Shown here in pieces: positions 37,677 to 46,768 of a stretch of 64,000 nt of DNA. This stretch comes from Sulfolobus tengchongensis (GTDB lineage Archaea > Thermoproteota > Thermoprotei_A > Sulfolobales > Sulfolobaceae). The notes below the pieces were generated by a model, which did no database searches, had not been told where the DNA came from, and saw nothing but the letters and a program-made list of their open reading frames with translations. Each line of letters begins with the position of its first letter. Positions within the stretch are counted from its first letter, which is position 1. The position numbers and the translations under genes were made by a program. Location of the stretch: positions 1,082,501-1,146,500 of the forward strand of contig NZ_CP146016.1 of the NCBI RefSeq assembly GCF_036967215.1, in the 5' to 3' direction.

Positions 37677-38543
37677 ATGGTAACAATAAGAATAGGTGCC
37701 TTAGCAGATTCAGGTGATCTCTACCCTTTCATACCTCTAATTGAGGGGAAAATTAAACCTGAAGGTTTTAACTTAGAATTCGAAATAATACCAACAGTAC
37801 AAGAGGTTAATGAGGCAGTACTGAAAAAGGATGTAGATGTATCAGTACCGTCAGTTGCGATGTATCCATTTATACAAGATGATTATTTCATATTAAGTAA
37901 TGCAGTCGCAACTGCGACAGACGGTATAACTGGAATGCCGATATTGGGTGTAAAAGAGATGAATGAAGACGAAATTAAGAAAAGTAGATTAATAGTTCAT
38001 GGACAGAATACTACTGCATTTACATTATACAGACTTTTGATGGGAAAATACGGAAAGCTTGTAATAATTAGAAGAGTGTTAGATGAAATAAAGGCTTTAG
38101 GGAAAGAAGGAGATGTACTTGTAGCTGTACATGAAATAAAGATGATGTTTGCACTTAAGAAGTTAGGGATTAAGGTAGTTAGGTTAGGCAGTATGTGGGA
38201 TATGTGGAAAAGTATCTCCAATAATACTCCAATGCCAATGGGAATGGTAGTAATTTCGAAAGATTTAGGTAAAGAATTGGCATTTAAGTTTAAAGAAGTC
38301 TATGAAAAAAGTAAGAAATACGCTGAAAAACATTTGGACGAGATAATACCAAAAGATGTTGAGATAATGAGAGAATCACAAAAAGCTGATTTAGATGAAG
38401 AAATAGTTAGAAAAACAATCTGGGCTGACATAGAGGAATATAATGTACCAGTAGATCAAGTAAGAAAGGGCTTGGAATTCTTCTATAAGATAACCGAAGA
38501 AAAAGGTATTCTACCTAGAGTAAAAAGTATTGACCTGATTTAA
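37677..38543 (+). CDS. MqnA/MqnD-family protein
   Basis: 288 residues of the periplasmic-binding-protein fold used by futalosine-pathway enzymes. Typical segments are IRIGALADSGDLYPFIPL, VDVSVPSVAMYPFI and LIVHGQNTTAFTLYRLLMGK, plus a late EIVRKTIWADIEEYNVP. MqnD makes 1,4-dihydroxy-6-naphthoate on the way to menaquinone. Sulfolobales use thiophene-bearing quinones, so the product here may differ. A TATA element ACTTATATACG sits about 30 bp upstream. Confidence 0.75.
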   Translation: MVTIRIGALADSGDLYPFIPLIEGKIKPEGFNLEFEIIPTVQEVNEAVLKKDVDVSVPSVAMYPFIQDDYFILSNAVATATDGITGMPILGVKEMNEDEIKKSRLIVHGQNTTAFTLYRLLMGKYGKLVIIRRVLDEIKALGKEGDVLVAVHEIKMMFALKKLGIKVVRLGSMWDMWKSISNNTPMPMGMVVISKDLGKELAFKFKEVYEKSKKYAEKHLDEIIPKDVEIMRESQKADLDEEIVRKTIWADIEEYNVPVDQVRKGLEFFYKITEEKGILPRVKSIDLI

Positions 38544-39395
38544 TATCTTCTTTTTCTTCTTCTCTGCTAAGGGTATAAGCTTAATGTCAACTAAGACTAT
38601 ATTATCGTATTTGCTTATTATCCTTTTAGCCTTTTTCTTAATTCTATAGGCTTTACCAAGTGTTATATCTTTAGGCAAAGCAATATATGCGTACACTGCA
38701 TAAAAGGAACCAAGTTTCCTCAAATATAAGTTTACAACGCTTATATTCTTAGCCCTTAATTCGTTGAGCAATTTGAATTTTAATGGAGAATCGTATGAAG
38801 CGCCCAAAATAGATAATATTGTATCTTTTAGTTGATTAATAATATCGCTAAATGTAAATAAGACTATACCTATTGTTATTAGATTAGTAAATAATGAGCT
38901 CTGAACTATGAGACCTATGCCGGATATGATTTCAGTTGCGCTATCTAATAAAGAATGATTCATGTCATTTCTTACTACTGATATATATCTATATCTTCTC
39001 TCAATTACATAGATCATAAACGAATATGCGCTACTAACAAATAATATAATGGAATACCAAATCGGTATATCTGATATTGTAGGGGCCTTGAACATGTCTA
39101 CTACCAGATTTACAGATAAATAAGCCACAAAAATTGAGGCAGTCAAGACTACAAGACTTTCAAGATTATATAATCCCCAAGGAAATCTCTTAGATTTAGT
39201 ATTAATCTTTAGAAGAGTAAAATAAAATAAGAAAGAAATTAGTGAATCTATTAACGCGTGATAGGAATCCGCCAATAATATGTATGACTTAAAAAATGCG
39301 CCAAAAAGGAATTCAAATAAAAAGATCGGAATAAGAAAAATGCCAGTGACTAGAAAGATAAATGAAACTCTCCTTAAGACTTTAATTGAAATCAA
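38511..39395 (-). CDS. Diverged CDF-like membrane transporter
   Basis: 294 residues, about six membrane spans. The two CDF sites are recognisable: LADSYHALIDSLISF (span 2) and DMNHSLLDSATEIISG (span 5), with extra polar residues. The C-terminal cytoplasmic domain (about 200-280) is ferredoxin-like. A very Lys-rich stretch (AEKKKKKIL) near the end is odd. Metal selectivity is unknown. It overlaps the convergent MqnD-like gene by 33 bp. Confidence 0.8.
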   Translation of the reverse strand: MISIKVLRRVSFIFLVTGIFLIPIFLFEFLFGAFFKSYILLADSYHALIDSLISFLFYFTLLKINTKSKRFPWGLYNLESLVVLTASIFVAYLSVNLVVDMFKAPTISDIPIWYSIILFVSSAYSFMIYVIERRYRYISVVRNDMNHSLLDSATEIISGIGLIVQSSLFTNLITIGIVLFTFSDIINQLKDTILSILGASYDSPLKFKLLNELRAKNISVVNLYLRKLGSFYAVYAYIALPKDITLGKAYRIKKKAKRIISKYDNIVLVDIKLIPLAEKKKKKILNQVNTFYSR

Positions 39396-39711
39396 TTCTC
39401 ATCACCACACAGCGACTTGTGAGATAAATAGAATGTCTTCTATTATATACAATAATATTATGGAGCAAACAATATATATGCTTTACCAATATAGTAATCT
39501 AGATTTATAATCTATACATGGAGCAAATTCATTTCTTTAGCAGGAGCAAACTATAAAGAGAACTCATTCGGTTAAAAGAATTTATTCACGTCCTATTCTT
39601 AGTCTTTAATTAATAAAGAGAAATAGATAAAAAGTTAGAAATCAGGTTAATTGTAAATAGAGTTTATTTTATAAATAAACTTTCACATATATATTAGAGC
39701 AAAAGTTATAA
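39396..39711. other. 316-bp intergenic gap
   Basis: Very AT-rich (about 25% G+C by eye), upstream of both the CDF-like gene (minus) and the small membrane protein gene (plus). The element GGAGCAAA recurs at 39462 (TGGAGCAAAC), 39519 (TGGAGCAAAT) and 39541 (AGGAGCAAAC), perhaps a short regulatory motif. The element TTTTATAAATAAA (39667-39679) is the likely TATA box of the small gene. Nothing else is seen. Confidence 0.45.
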
Positions 39712-39891
39712 ATGAGAAAAGTTAAAGAGAATATAGTGACTAAAATGAGCCAAAAGAAAAATGAAATAAAAAGCTGGTCAGAGTTAATCAAGGCATTATT
39801 TACTGATGATAACTGGTATTTAGGAGGATTTATTGTGTTACTACTATTGTTTGTAATTTTTGATTTAATAGTTTTCACGCCACATGCATAA
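39712..39891 (+). CDS. Small single-span membrane protein (59 aa)
   Basis: A basic N-terminal half (MRKVKENIVTKMSQKKNEIK) is followed by KSWSELIKALFTDDNWYLGG and one strong membrane span (FIVLLLLFVIFDLIVF), ending TPHA. An internal ATG at 39745 gives a 48-residue form. Size and topology resemble small subunits of membrane complexes, but I do not recognise it. It stands 74 bp before the RHH-like gene. The TATA box at 39667-39679 supports expression. Confidence 0.6.
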   Translation: MRKVKENIVTKMSQKKNEIKSWSELIKALFTDDNWYLGGFIVLLLLFVIFDLIVFTPHA

Positions 39892-39965
39892 CTTCTAAAC
39901 TAAGTTTAAAGCATAACATGACTAAATATAAATAGGCATTTTTACAAATTCTTTATAGACGCATT

Positions 39966-40544
39966 ATGCCAAGAGTTAATATAGCAGCTGAAGCTGACCT
40001 TATTGAGCAATTGGAAAACGAAGCAAAAAAGAGAGGTTACACTATATACTCATTGACCAACACTGCTCTAAAGGCTTTATTAAAATTACTTAAAGAGGGA
40101 GAGGATGCAAATACCTTAGAAAGCCTAGTTGATTATTACCTAATATCCAAGGCATTAGATATAGTCCCAGTAACCACATGGTTCTTGGAGAATTTAACCA
40201 AATTAGCCTATGAAAAAGATAGTAAACAATATGAAAATGTATGTGAAGAAGTAGGAGAGCAGATAGGATCATTTTTAAGGTCAAAAGCTTCTACATTAGA
40301 CGAGTTATTCGATTTCTATAACGCGATAAAAATCATATTGCCTATAAGAAACGTTGTAGCTAAAAATACTGGTGATTTAATAGAGTTTAGAATTACTGGT
40401 ACTGGTTTCAGTGCAATTTCTACTTTATGTGCCGGAAGAATATTTGCAAAGATAGCAGAAGCTTATGATCTAAATATACAAGATATTGATGCGATACCTG
40501 GTGGAATAGTAGTAATTAAAGCGAAAATTTTAAGGCCAACCTAG
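39966..40544 (+). CDS. RHH-like N-terminus plus unknown C-terminal domain
   Basis: 192 residues. The first 45 (PRVNIAAEADLIEQLENEAK and following SLTNTALKALLKLL) match the ribbon-helix-helix pattern of CopG-type DNA binders. The rest is helical with a closing beta/glycine-rich part IEFRITGTGFSAISTLCAGR, perhaps a ligand-binding domain. I do not know the family. Its end overlaps the convergent nep1 gene by 15 bp. DNA binding is inferred. Confidence 0.6.
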   Translation: MPRVNIAAEADLIEQLENEAKKRGYTIYSLTNTALKALLKLLKEGEDANTLESLVDYYLISKALDIVPVTTWFLENLTKLAYEKDSKQYENVCEEVGEQIGSFLRSKASTLDELFDFYNAIKIILPIRNVVAKNTGDLIEFRITGTGFSAISTLCAGRIFAKIAEAYDLNIQDIDAIPGGIVVIKAKILRPT

Positions 40545-41186
40545 AATAGCATTGCACGCTGAAAATATTCTACATATAACTTGTTGCGTTTCTAATGGGA
40601 ACTTACTTATCGAGTAAATTTTCTTTGCTAGTTTTAGAATTTTTTCTGAAAAATCTCCGTGAGGAAAAGCACCTATTCCTATAATTAAATTCTCATTTGA
40701 TCTGCAAATTTCTTCAGGCGATATCTTCTCTCCCTTTTCAGAAAGTAAAATCAGATTATATTTGGATAAAACGTCTTCTAAAGTGAGATTTGTCACTTCC
40801 ATCAAAGTTTCACCACCGTTAATTGGTATTTTGCCATATTTCAGTAATTGTTCCATTAGACCTATGAATCTCATATAATTCTTTGGCGGTCTCATGTTGG
40901 GATTTACTCTTATTATTTTAGATTGCACAGTATGTATGAAAAAATTACCCTTAATTGTTGGATCAGTTAACATCACAAGTAATGCTTGATGTACAATATC
41001 CGGTCTTCCTCTTTTATAATTATCCTTCAGATTTTTCATAGCGTGATAATGGAGTGAGATGTCTAGCAGTGTTTCCTCTGGTTTCTTACCTCTCCTTTTA
41101 GCGTTTTTAACTACTGCAGGATGGTTTATTATCTCTTTCGGTACTAATTCTAAACTGGCTTCCAATAAGATTATATTCAAATTCAT
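40530..41186 (-). CDS. nep1: rRNA pseudouridine N1-methyltransferase Nep1/Emg1
   Basis: About 218 residues, SPOUT-class methyltransferase. Signatures are LNIILLEASLELVPKEI at the N-terminus, GRPDIVHQALLVMLTDP, the RNA-binding HTVQSKIIRVNPNMRPPKNY, and the knot motif LIIGIGAFPHGDFS. It methylates N1 of the pseudouridine in helix 35 of 16S rRNA during small-subunit assembly. The ATG at 41186 is chosen; a TTG 18 bases upstream would add RLNTL. It is divergent from the Rpp21 gene. Confidence 0.95.
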   Translation of the reverse strand: MNLNIILLEASLELVPKEIINHPAVVKNAKRRGKKPEETLLDISLHYHAMKNLKDNYKRGRPDIVHQALLVMLTDPTIKGNFFIHTVQSKIIRVNPNMRPPKNYMRFIGLMEQLLKYGKIPINGGETLMEVTNLTLEDVLSKYNLILLSEKGEKISPEEICRSNENLIIGIGAFPHGDFSEKILKLAKKIYSISKFPLETQQVICRIFSACNAILGWP

Positions 41187-41224
41187 TAGAGTATTTAAAC
41201 GCAAAGGGGGTTTTAGTAGTTATT

Positions 41225-41545
41225 GTGAAAAGAAAAAATCAAATTAGGAAAAGGATAATAGAGCTTATAGAGCAAGCTAATATTACTGCTAGAGAAGGGA
41301 ATATAGAAATAGCAAGAGAATATATTAAATTAGCCGTAATGTACTCCAGAAAAGGAAGAGTGAAAATCCCATTAAAATATAAGAGAATGTTCTGTAGAAG
41401 GTGCTTCACGCCATTAATTCCGGGATTAACCGAGAGGATACGAATTAGGTCAAAAATATTAATCAGAACATGCTTAATTTGTAATTGGCAGAGGCGATAT
41501 GTCGTCACAAGAAATAAAGGAATTAATAAAAAGAGCCACAGCTAG
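41225..41545 (+). CDS. rnp4: RNase P protein component 4 (Rpp21/Rpr2)
   Basis: 106 residues. Two N-terminal helices are followed by a zinc ribbon with CRRCFTPLIPG and CLICNWQRRYVVTRNK. It binds the specificity domain of RNase P RNA with Rpp29 in 5' tRNA maturation. The start is GTG at 41225. The gene overlaps the YhbY gene by 47 bp, and that one overlaps the DUF371 gene, forming a compact RNA-processing operon. Confidence 0.93.
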   Translation: MKRKNQIRKRIIELIEQANITAREGNIEIAREYIKLAVMYSRKGRVKIPLKYKRMFCRRCFTPLIPGLTERIRIRSKILIRTCLICNWQRRYVVTRNKGINKKSHS

Positions 41546-41768
41546 AAGTGCAGATGTGAGAATTGGTAAACAAGGTGTCACTGAAGGTATTTTAAATGAG
41601 ATAAAAAGAAGACTACAAGAACATAAAGTTGTCAAAATAAAAATAGGAATAAAGGAGATTGAGAATAGGAGGGAGTTCGCTGAAAAAGTTGCTCAATTGA
41701 CTAACGCTAAGCTTATAGAGGTGAGAGGTTACACATTTATATTAGCTAAAATTGATAGCGATAGATAA
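41499..41768 (+). CDS. YhbY/CRM-domain RNA-binding protein
   Basis: 89 residues. The IF3-C-like CRM domain is complete: VRIGKQGVTEGILNEIKRRL with GKQG, then KIKIGIKEIENRREFAEKVA and LIEVRGYTFILAKID. The family binds pre-rRNA and ribosome precursors. It is located inside the 3' end of rnp4 and upstream of DUF371, in keeping with co-regulated RNA metabolism. Confidence 0.93.
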   Translation: MSSQEIKELIKRATARSADVRIGKQGVTEGILNEIKRRLQEHKVVKIKIGIKEIENRREFAEKVAQLTNAKLIEVRGYTFILAKIDSDR

Positions 41769-42237
41769 GGTAAGGATAAAAGGGCATAGTAATATTAGAG
41801 CTTTACATAAAACTACGTTAGAGATAACTAAGGATAATTATCTCACTATAAGGGGAGATTGCATTATCGGAATCTCTGCTGATAAAGGAGCTAAAGATCT
41901 TAGTGATAGTTTTAAGAAAATAGCTAAAAATGACGGAAGCTTTATCTATGCAGTAATTAGAGTATATAACCTTATAGACATAATACATGGTAGAGGATCT
42001 TTTAAGTTCTCCTTCGAAAATAGCAACAAAATCATATTTCGGAAATCCACCTTTATAGAAGGCTCTACAATAATGATAAACTCTGATAAGGCTGCTAGGG
42101 ATATAGACAGAAAGATAATAGACTTACTTAAAGCTGAATGGGAGGGTGAAGCTTACATCTTAGCATCTGACAAGGCCCTTAAAGATGAAGAGATTCTTAG
42201 AGTAATCATTAATTTTAATCCAGTTAGCTTCACCTAA
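41752..42237 (+). CDS. DUF371 protein
   Basis: 161 residues. It contains VRIKGHSNIRALHKTTLEIT and CIIGISADKGAKDLSDSFKK, matching archaeal DUF371, and a C-terminal GEAYILASDKALKDEEILR. The function is unknown. The TTG start at 41752 overlaps yhbY by 17 bp. The 3' end overlaps the convergent Trm5-like gene by 78 bp, a long antisense overlap for this genome. Confidence 0.8.
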   Translation: MIAIDKVRIKGHSNIRALHKTTLEITKDNYLTIRGDCIIGISADKGAKDLSDSFKKIAKNDGSFIYAVIRVYNLIDIIHGRGSFKFSFENSNKIIFRKSTFIEGSTIMINSDKAARDIDRKIIDLLKAEWEGEAYILASDKALKDEEILRVIINFNPVSFT

Positions 42238-42900
42238 ATCATTTCTTGCCTTAGCTTCTGATTCACATAAATAATAAAATACAACATTTTGTGAAACACG
42301 GCATAATTCCTCCTTAAAATTCACTATCATTGTGGGATTGTCACCAAATGTTATTTGAAAGCATTTATCTCTAAATGGCAAGGACTTTGCATCAAACTGT
42401 ATTATATCTACTATTCCCTTTATTTTATTTAATCTTAAGGATTCCTTGAGCATATATAATCCTTCAATATTGATATCACCTGCTACAACATATACTTTCT
42501 TTTTATGAGCTATATTTAACGCAATTGCCCCATATCCAGTAAACGCGTCTAATATAATACTACCATCGTTAATTAGCTCAACATTTCTAAGCCTATCACC
42601 TGATAGAGATGGATTAACATAGACCTTAGATATATCTACATAAAATGAAAGACCATTTTCTTTATATATAGTAGCAGTTGTCTTTTCGCCTGCTAAAAAT
42701 TCTAGTTCATTAGTTCTGAGCTCGCCCTTTACTCTCTTTTTAAGATACACCGCCTTTATTTTAGGATGATTCTGCATGATTTTCTGAGCAACTAGTTTAT
42801 AATCTACATTAACTCGTTTAGGGGTAATTATCGCTATATCACCAATTATATAAAAACTTCTTACGCCAGGGAAATCTTTATTGAGCCTCTCTGTTCTCAT
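42160..42900 (-). CDS. Trm5-like tRNA methyltransferase
   Basis: 246 residues. It has the Trm5/Taw2-type N-terminal part (PGVRSFYIIGDIAIITPKR) and the catalytic domain with FYVDISKVYVNPSLSGDRLR, motif I ILDAFTGYGAIALNIA and VAGDINIEGLYMLKESLRLN. The usual NxPP-type catalytic motif reads FGDNPTMIVNF. Trm5 makes m1G37; paralogs make wyosine derivatives. Because of the altered motif I keep the assignment to the family level. Confidence 0.8.
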   Translation of the reverse strand: MRTERLNKDFPGVRSFYIIGDIAIITPKRVNVDYKLVAQKIMQNHPKIKAVYLKKRVKGELRTNELEFLAGEKTTATIYKENGLSFYVDISKVYVNPSLSGDRLRNVELINDGSIILDAFTGYGAIALNIAHKKKVYVVAGDINIEGLYMLKESLRLNKIKGIVDIIQFDAKSLPFRDKCFQITFGDNPTMIVNFKEELCRVSQNVVFYYLCESEAKARNDLGEANWIKINDYSKNLFIFKGLVRC

Positions 42901-42923
42901 TGTGTTTAAAGAAAGATAAAAAA

Positions 42924-43922
42924 TTATTTAGGTTTAAATTTGTCCATTTCTGAACTGTGACCTGCAAACAGAGATGCGCTGGGTTCCACGTATTTTTTAG
43001 CAACGCTTACTGCTATTGCGGCATGAGAGAAACCTACGGCTATTAAAGCAAGTTTTGGAGAACCTTCTTGTTGTACGATGTCACCAGCTGCATATACGCC
43101 AGGGAGGTTAGTTTCCATCTTTCCATTAACTAAAATATCCCTACCTTTCATATTTACTCCCCATTTTGGAATATTACCTAAATCACCCTTATAGCCTATA
43201 CTTATAATCACCGCATCAATATCTAATACTTTTTCCTCTTTTGTTCTATTATCAAATATTATAGCTTGAGTTACTTTATTCCCGTCCCCCTTCACTTCTT
43301 TTAACTCATGCCACACATATACGTTAGCTACCCTAAACAGTTCCTTTACACTTCTTTCATGAGCTCTAAATTGATCTCTTCTATGAATTAACGTAACGGA
43401 TTTAGCTACTGGAGCTAAAGTTAATGCCCAATCTACTGCGGAATCTCCTCCACCTACTACTAGTACTCTTTTGCCCTCAAAATCCTTCTTTCTTCTCACG
43501 GTGTAATAAACACCTTTATTTTCATACTCGATTTCTCCCTTAGCACCCAATCTTGATGGAGTTATTTTCCCAATACCCGCTGCAATAAGAATTGTTTTCG
43601 TCTTATAAGACCCTTTATCAGTCTTAACTATCCACATGTTATCGTTGGTCTTCTCTATCATGTCTGCCCATTCATTTATCCTTATATCCGGCCCGAACAT
43701 CTTAGCTTGTTCAATAAGTCTTTGGGCTAATTCGTATGCTTGAATTCCGGGAATACCACCTACATCATATACTATCTTCTCTGGATATAGTGATACTAAT
43801 TGCCCTCCTAATTCATCTTGAGCATCTATTAACAAGGCTTTCATATCCCTTAATCCAGCATAAAAGGTTGAAAAAAGACCTACTGGACCTCCTCCTATTA
43901 TCACCATGTCGTACTCATTCAT
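42924..43922 (-). CDS. Thioredoxin-reductase-like ferredoxin-NADP+ reductase
   Basis: 332 residues. The FAD motif is [20 protein letters not shown] and the NADPH motif is [19 protein letters not shown], with the second FAD segment [19 protein letters not shown]. It lacks the redox CxxC of true thioredoxin reductases, the hallmark of TrxR-like ferredoxin:NADP+ oxidoreductases, which exist in Sulfolobales. It likely regenerates NADPH from reduced ferredoxin. It has its own promoter and is divergent from 43998. Confidence 0.9.
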   Translation of the reverse strand: MNEYDMVIIGGGPVGLFSTFYAGLRDMKALLIDAQDELGGQLVSLYPEKIVYDVGGIPGIQAYELAQRLIEQAKMFGPDIRINEWADMIEKTNDNMWIVKTDKGSYKTKTILIAAGIGKITPSRLGAKGEIEYENKGVYYTVRRKKDFEGKRVLVVGGGDSAVDWALTLAPVAKSVTLIHRRDQFRAHERSVKELFRVANVYVWHELKEVKGDGNKVTQAIIFDNRTKEEKVLDIDAVIISIGYKGDLGNIPKWGVNMKGRDILVNGKMETNLPGVYAAGDIVQQEGSPKLALIAVGFSHAAIAVSVAKKYVEPSASLFAGHSSEMDKFKPK

Positions 43923-43997
43923 TCACATATCACCTATAAGGTTCTGTTGTTTATACTATTTAAACCTTAATGCAAATTTTTATTACCAAGCATCGTA

Positions 43998-44360
43998 ATG
44001 TTATATGTGTTTGATCAAACTCAATTGAGTTTAGCAATTCTTGTAATCCCACTACCCATTTTGACTTATTTATGGTTTAAATATTATAATCTTATAATAT
44101 CAGAAGGAACGAAATATGTGGGTGAGAAGTATACCGAAGAAGAGATTTTACTATTACCTTCTACTAGTAAAACTGTAAGGGTAAATGGAAAAGTAGTTAT
44201 CTTAGTTTATGGAGTAAACTCTTGGGTGACAATAAGAGTAAATGGAGGACCAAAGCAAAAGATCTTTAAAATACGTCTATTAAATGAAATTGGGGATTTA
44301 GAACTTATCAATGAAAGTAAAGTTTTTCAAGTAAAAGTTAAACTGAGATATTCTGCCTAA
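43998..44360 (+). CDS. Membrane-anchored hypothetical protein
   Basis: 120 residues. One N-terminal span (LSLAILVIPLPILTYLWFKY, about 9-28) precedes a small beta-rich soluble domain (KTVRVNGKVVILVYGVNSWV and TIRVNGGPKQKIFKIRLLNE). The domain alternates charged and hydrophobic residues and may be an OB- or SH3-like barrel. I do not recognise it. It overlaps the convergent MFS gene by 23 bp. Confidence 0.6.
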   Translation: MLYVFDQTQLSLAILVIPLPILTYLWFKYYNLIISEGTKYVGEKYTEEEILLLPSTSKTVRVNGKVVILVYGVNSWVTIRVNGGPKQKIFKIRLLNEIGDLELINESKVFQVKVKLRYSA

Positions 44361-45420
44361 CTATTAATATCAATGAAAAAAGTAATAATCCTACTACGTT
44401 AACCACAATCCACATATAATATCCAAAATATGAGGCCAATGGTTCAAAATTCATGCCAACCAATATATTTAATGAATTAATTAATGCAAGGCCCATAGTA
44501 GTATTGGCACCTTTCTGCAAAACCGCAATAATGGAATAAAGTACTGAAATCGCTAGCTCATTGAAAATACCTGTTATTAATATTCCTAAAACATACAGTT
44601 CGGAGTAAAGAAGAAGAGAGGGAATTGACCCTAATATAGCCGATATTATCAAGAGTTTGAACTTTCTGATTTTCCTATCAGCCAAAAAAGTTAAGCTACC
44701 ACCAATAATTGAAGAAGCCAGTAAAAGAGACGCAAATAAACTAGAATTCAACAAGCTTAAATGCATATAATAGTATGCAAATGAGGGATAAAGTTCTCCA
44801 ATGGCGTAGTAAACACCCCATATTCCAGCTAATGCTATGCCTAGAATTACGATCTTATAATCCCTAATCATCTTCCAATTAGGCTTAAGGTTTGGATTAC
44901 TAATGTTAATAACTAATGAGGCAAACGTTAGGATAGATAGTATATAGAATGATAAGTCCTTACCAAAGGCTGAATACCAGTTTAGACCTATGAGACCACC
45001 TATTGCAAATGCAGTATTATATATGCCCAATGCTAATCCTGGAGAATCTTTATTTAATGATGCCAAAATGCCCCCGCCAGTGGAAAAGAACATTGAAGCA
45101 CCAACACCATCTATAAGATAAAATATTAGCAATTCGATGAAATTGCTTGATGAGGCTACTAATAATGGCGAGATACTCATGATTACAAGGCCTAAAATTA
45201 AGGTATTTCTTAGCCCTATCTTAGTTGATAGATAAGCTGAGGGCACTTGCATAATACCAGAACCTAAGAAGAAGGAAAAGGGGATTAATCCAAGAACTCG
45301 AAATGATATATTTAACTTGATTGCAAAATAAGGTATCAATGGTGCTAAGTAAAACCAATGAATAGCGTAAATGACTCTAGCAATTATAATTCTTAATCCC
45401 TTCATTGTTGCAGTTGACAA
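44338..45420 (-). CDS. Major facilitator superfamily transporter
   Basis: 360 residues and about eleven or twelve membrane spans. The loop 2-3 motif is YLSTKIGLRNTLILGLV, a variant of the MFS DRxGRR signature, and the equivalent second-half loop is LADRKIRKFKLLIIS. The substrate is unknown. The gene is monocistronic and divergent from nadK with 86 bp between. Confidence 0.85.
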   Translation of the reverse strand: MSTATMKGLRIIIARVIYAIHWFYLAPLIPYFAIKLNISFRVLGLIPFSFFLGSGIMQVPSAYLSTKIGLRNTLILGLVIMSISPLLVASSSNFIELLIFYLIDGVGASMFFSTGGGILASLNKDSPGLALGIYNTAFAIGGLIGLNWYSAFGKDLSFYILSILTFASLVINISNPNLKPNWKMIRDYKIVILGIALAGIWGVYYAIGELYPSFAYYYMHLSLLNSSLFASLLLASSIIGGSLTFLADRKIRKFKLLIISAILGSIPSLLLYSELYVLGILITGIFNELAISVLYSIIAVLQKGANTTMGLALINSLNILVGMNFEPLASYFGYYMWIVVNVVGLLLFSLILIVRQNISV

Positions 45421-45506
45421 TTAATACCATGACTATTAAGTTTTTCCTTAAGCTTTGGATTAAAGGAGGAAGAATATTATAGCTTTTACTTAGATATGAG
45501 ATATAA

Positions 45507-46256
45507 ATGAGAGTTAAGATAGTTAGCAAGCCAATTGCTCAACTAAATAGCTTTGTAGAAAAAATTAAGGAAATCTCCTTCAGATTAGGTTTTGAGGTAG
45601 TTGATAGTGATTTTGACTATGTTATAGCAGTAGGTGGAGATGGAACTTTATTAAGAGCTGTTAAACAAGGTAAACCCGTAATTGCAGTGAAAGCAGGAAG
45701 AAGAGGACTGTTAATGGACGTACCTATGGATAAAATTGAAGATGCGTTGCTCAGATTGAAAAAGGGAGACTATAAGGAAGAGGAATACATGCTTCTGGAA
45801 ATGATTTCTAACGATAAAGTGGAATTAGCATTTAATGAGGCAGGAATACTATATGATAGACCAGAAGCTATAAGAATTGGTATACAGTTTGATACAGAAA
45901 AAGTTTCCGTAGAAGGTGATGGTGTGCTAGTTTCTACACCTCAAGGAAGTAGTGGATGGGGATTATCAATAACAAATTCTCTATTATATAAAGATTTAAA
46001 TGCAATAGAGATCATATTCGTGAACCCCATTTTCTATTATTTGAGATCAGTGGTAATACCGCCAAAAACCTTAACATTAAAATTGGAGGATAAGGGATAT
46101 CCACAGACAGCTAGAGTTGTGGTAGATGGTGAAGTTGCTACATTGATAAAAACTAACCAACAAATTACAATTAGGGTATCTAAGAATAGGGCGAAAATAT
46201 TAAGATTCTATAATTTAGACTTAATAGGAGAAGTGCTCCATGCATATCATATTTGA
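45507..46256 (+). CDS. nadK: NAD kinase
   Basis: 249 residues. The catalytic [10 protein letters not shown] (about 47-56) is intact. The second motif is [19 protein letters not shown] and the third [15 protein letters not shown]. It phosphorylates NAD to NADP using ATP or polyphosphate. It overlaps nob1 by 17 bp, so both genes are on one transcript. Confidence 0.93.
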   Translation: MRVKIVSKPIAQLNSFVEKIKEISFRLGFEVVDSDFDYVIAVGGDGTLLRAVKQGKPVIAVKAGRRGLLMDVPMDKIEDALLRLKKGDYKEEEYMLLEMISNDKVELAFNEAGILYDRPEAIRIGIQFDTEKVSVEGDGVLVSTPQGSSGWGLSITNSLLYKDLNAIEIIFVNPIFYYLRSVVIPPKTLTLKLEDKGYPQTARVVVDGEVATLIKTNQQITIRVSKNRAKILRFYNLDLIGEVLHAYHI

Positions 46257-46713
46257 CACGTCTGCATTTCTTGCGGGACTGCAACTATCTTTAGACAAAG
46301 TATATACTACACAAGAGGTAATAAATGAAATAAAGGACAGTTATTCTAGATTTAATTTAGAGATCTCTATATCTTCGGGAAAAGTAATAGTAATGAAGCC
46401 ATCACTAAAAAACAGCGATAAAGTTTTTAAAGTACTAAATGAGATAAGGGAGAGAAAACTATCTAAAACTGATATATCAATCATAGCGTTAGCGTTAGAT
46501 TTACAGCCATCAATTGTTTTTACTGATGACCTATCAGTTCAAAACGTACTTAAATACCTGGGAATACAATTCTCATCAGTAAAAATTAGCAAGAAAGTAG
46601 AAAAAAGCTTTAAATTTAAATATATGTGCTTAAACTGTAAGAGGGAATTCGAAACAGTTTATGAGGGATGCCCGTATTGTGGAGGAGAAATTATAAAAAG
46701 AAGAGTATACTGA
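46240..46713 (+). CDS. nob1: Endoribonuclease Nob1 (PIN domain plus zinc ribbon)
   Basis: 157 residues. The PIN domain has [11 protein letters not shown], the conserved acid in TTQEVINEI, and [15 protein letters not shown] and [18 protein letters not shown]. The C-terminal zinc ribbon is [20 protein letters not shown]. It cuts the 3' end of 16S rRNA at site D in the last step of small-subunit maturation. It follows nadK with an overlap. Confidence 0.95.
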   Translation: MHIIFDTSAFLAGLQLSLDKVYTTQEVINEIKDSYSRFNLEISISSGKVIVMKPSLKNSDKVFKVLNEIRERKLSKTDISIIALALDLQPSIVFTDDLSVQNVLKYLGIQFSSVKISKKVEKSFKFKYMCLNCKREFETVYEGCPYCGGEIIKRRVY

Positions 46714-46768
46714 ATTGTCAAGAAACCAAATATAATGTAAAAATAAATTAAATACTCTTTATTAATAA

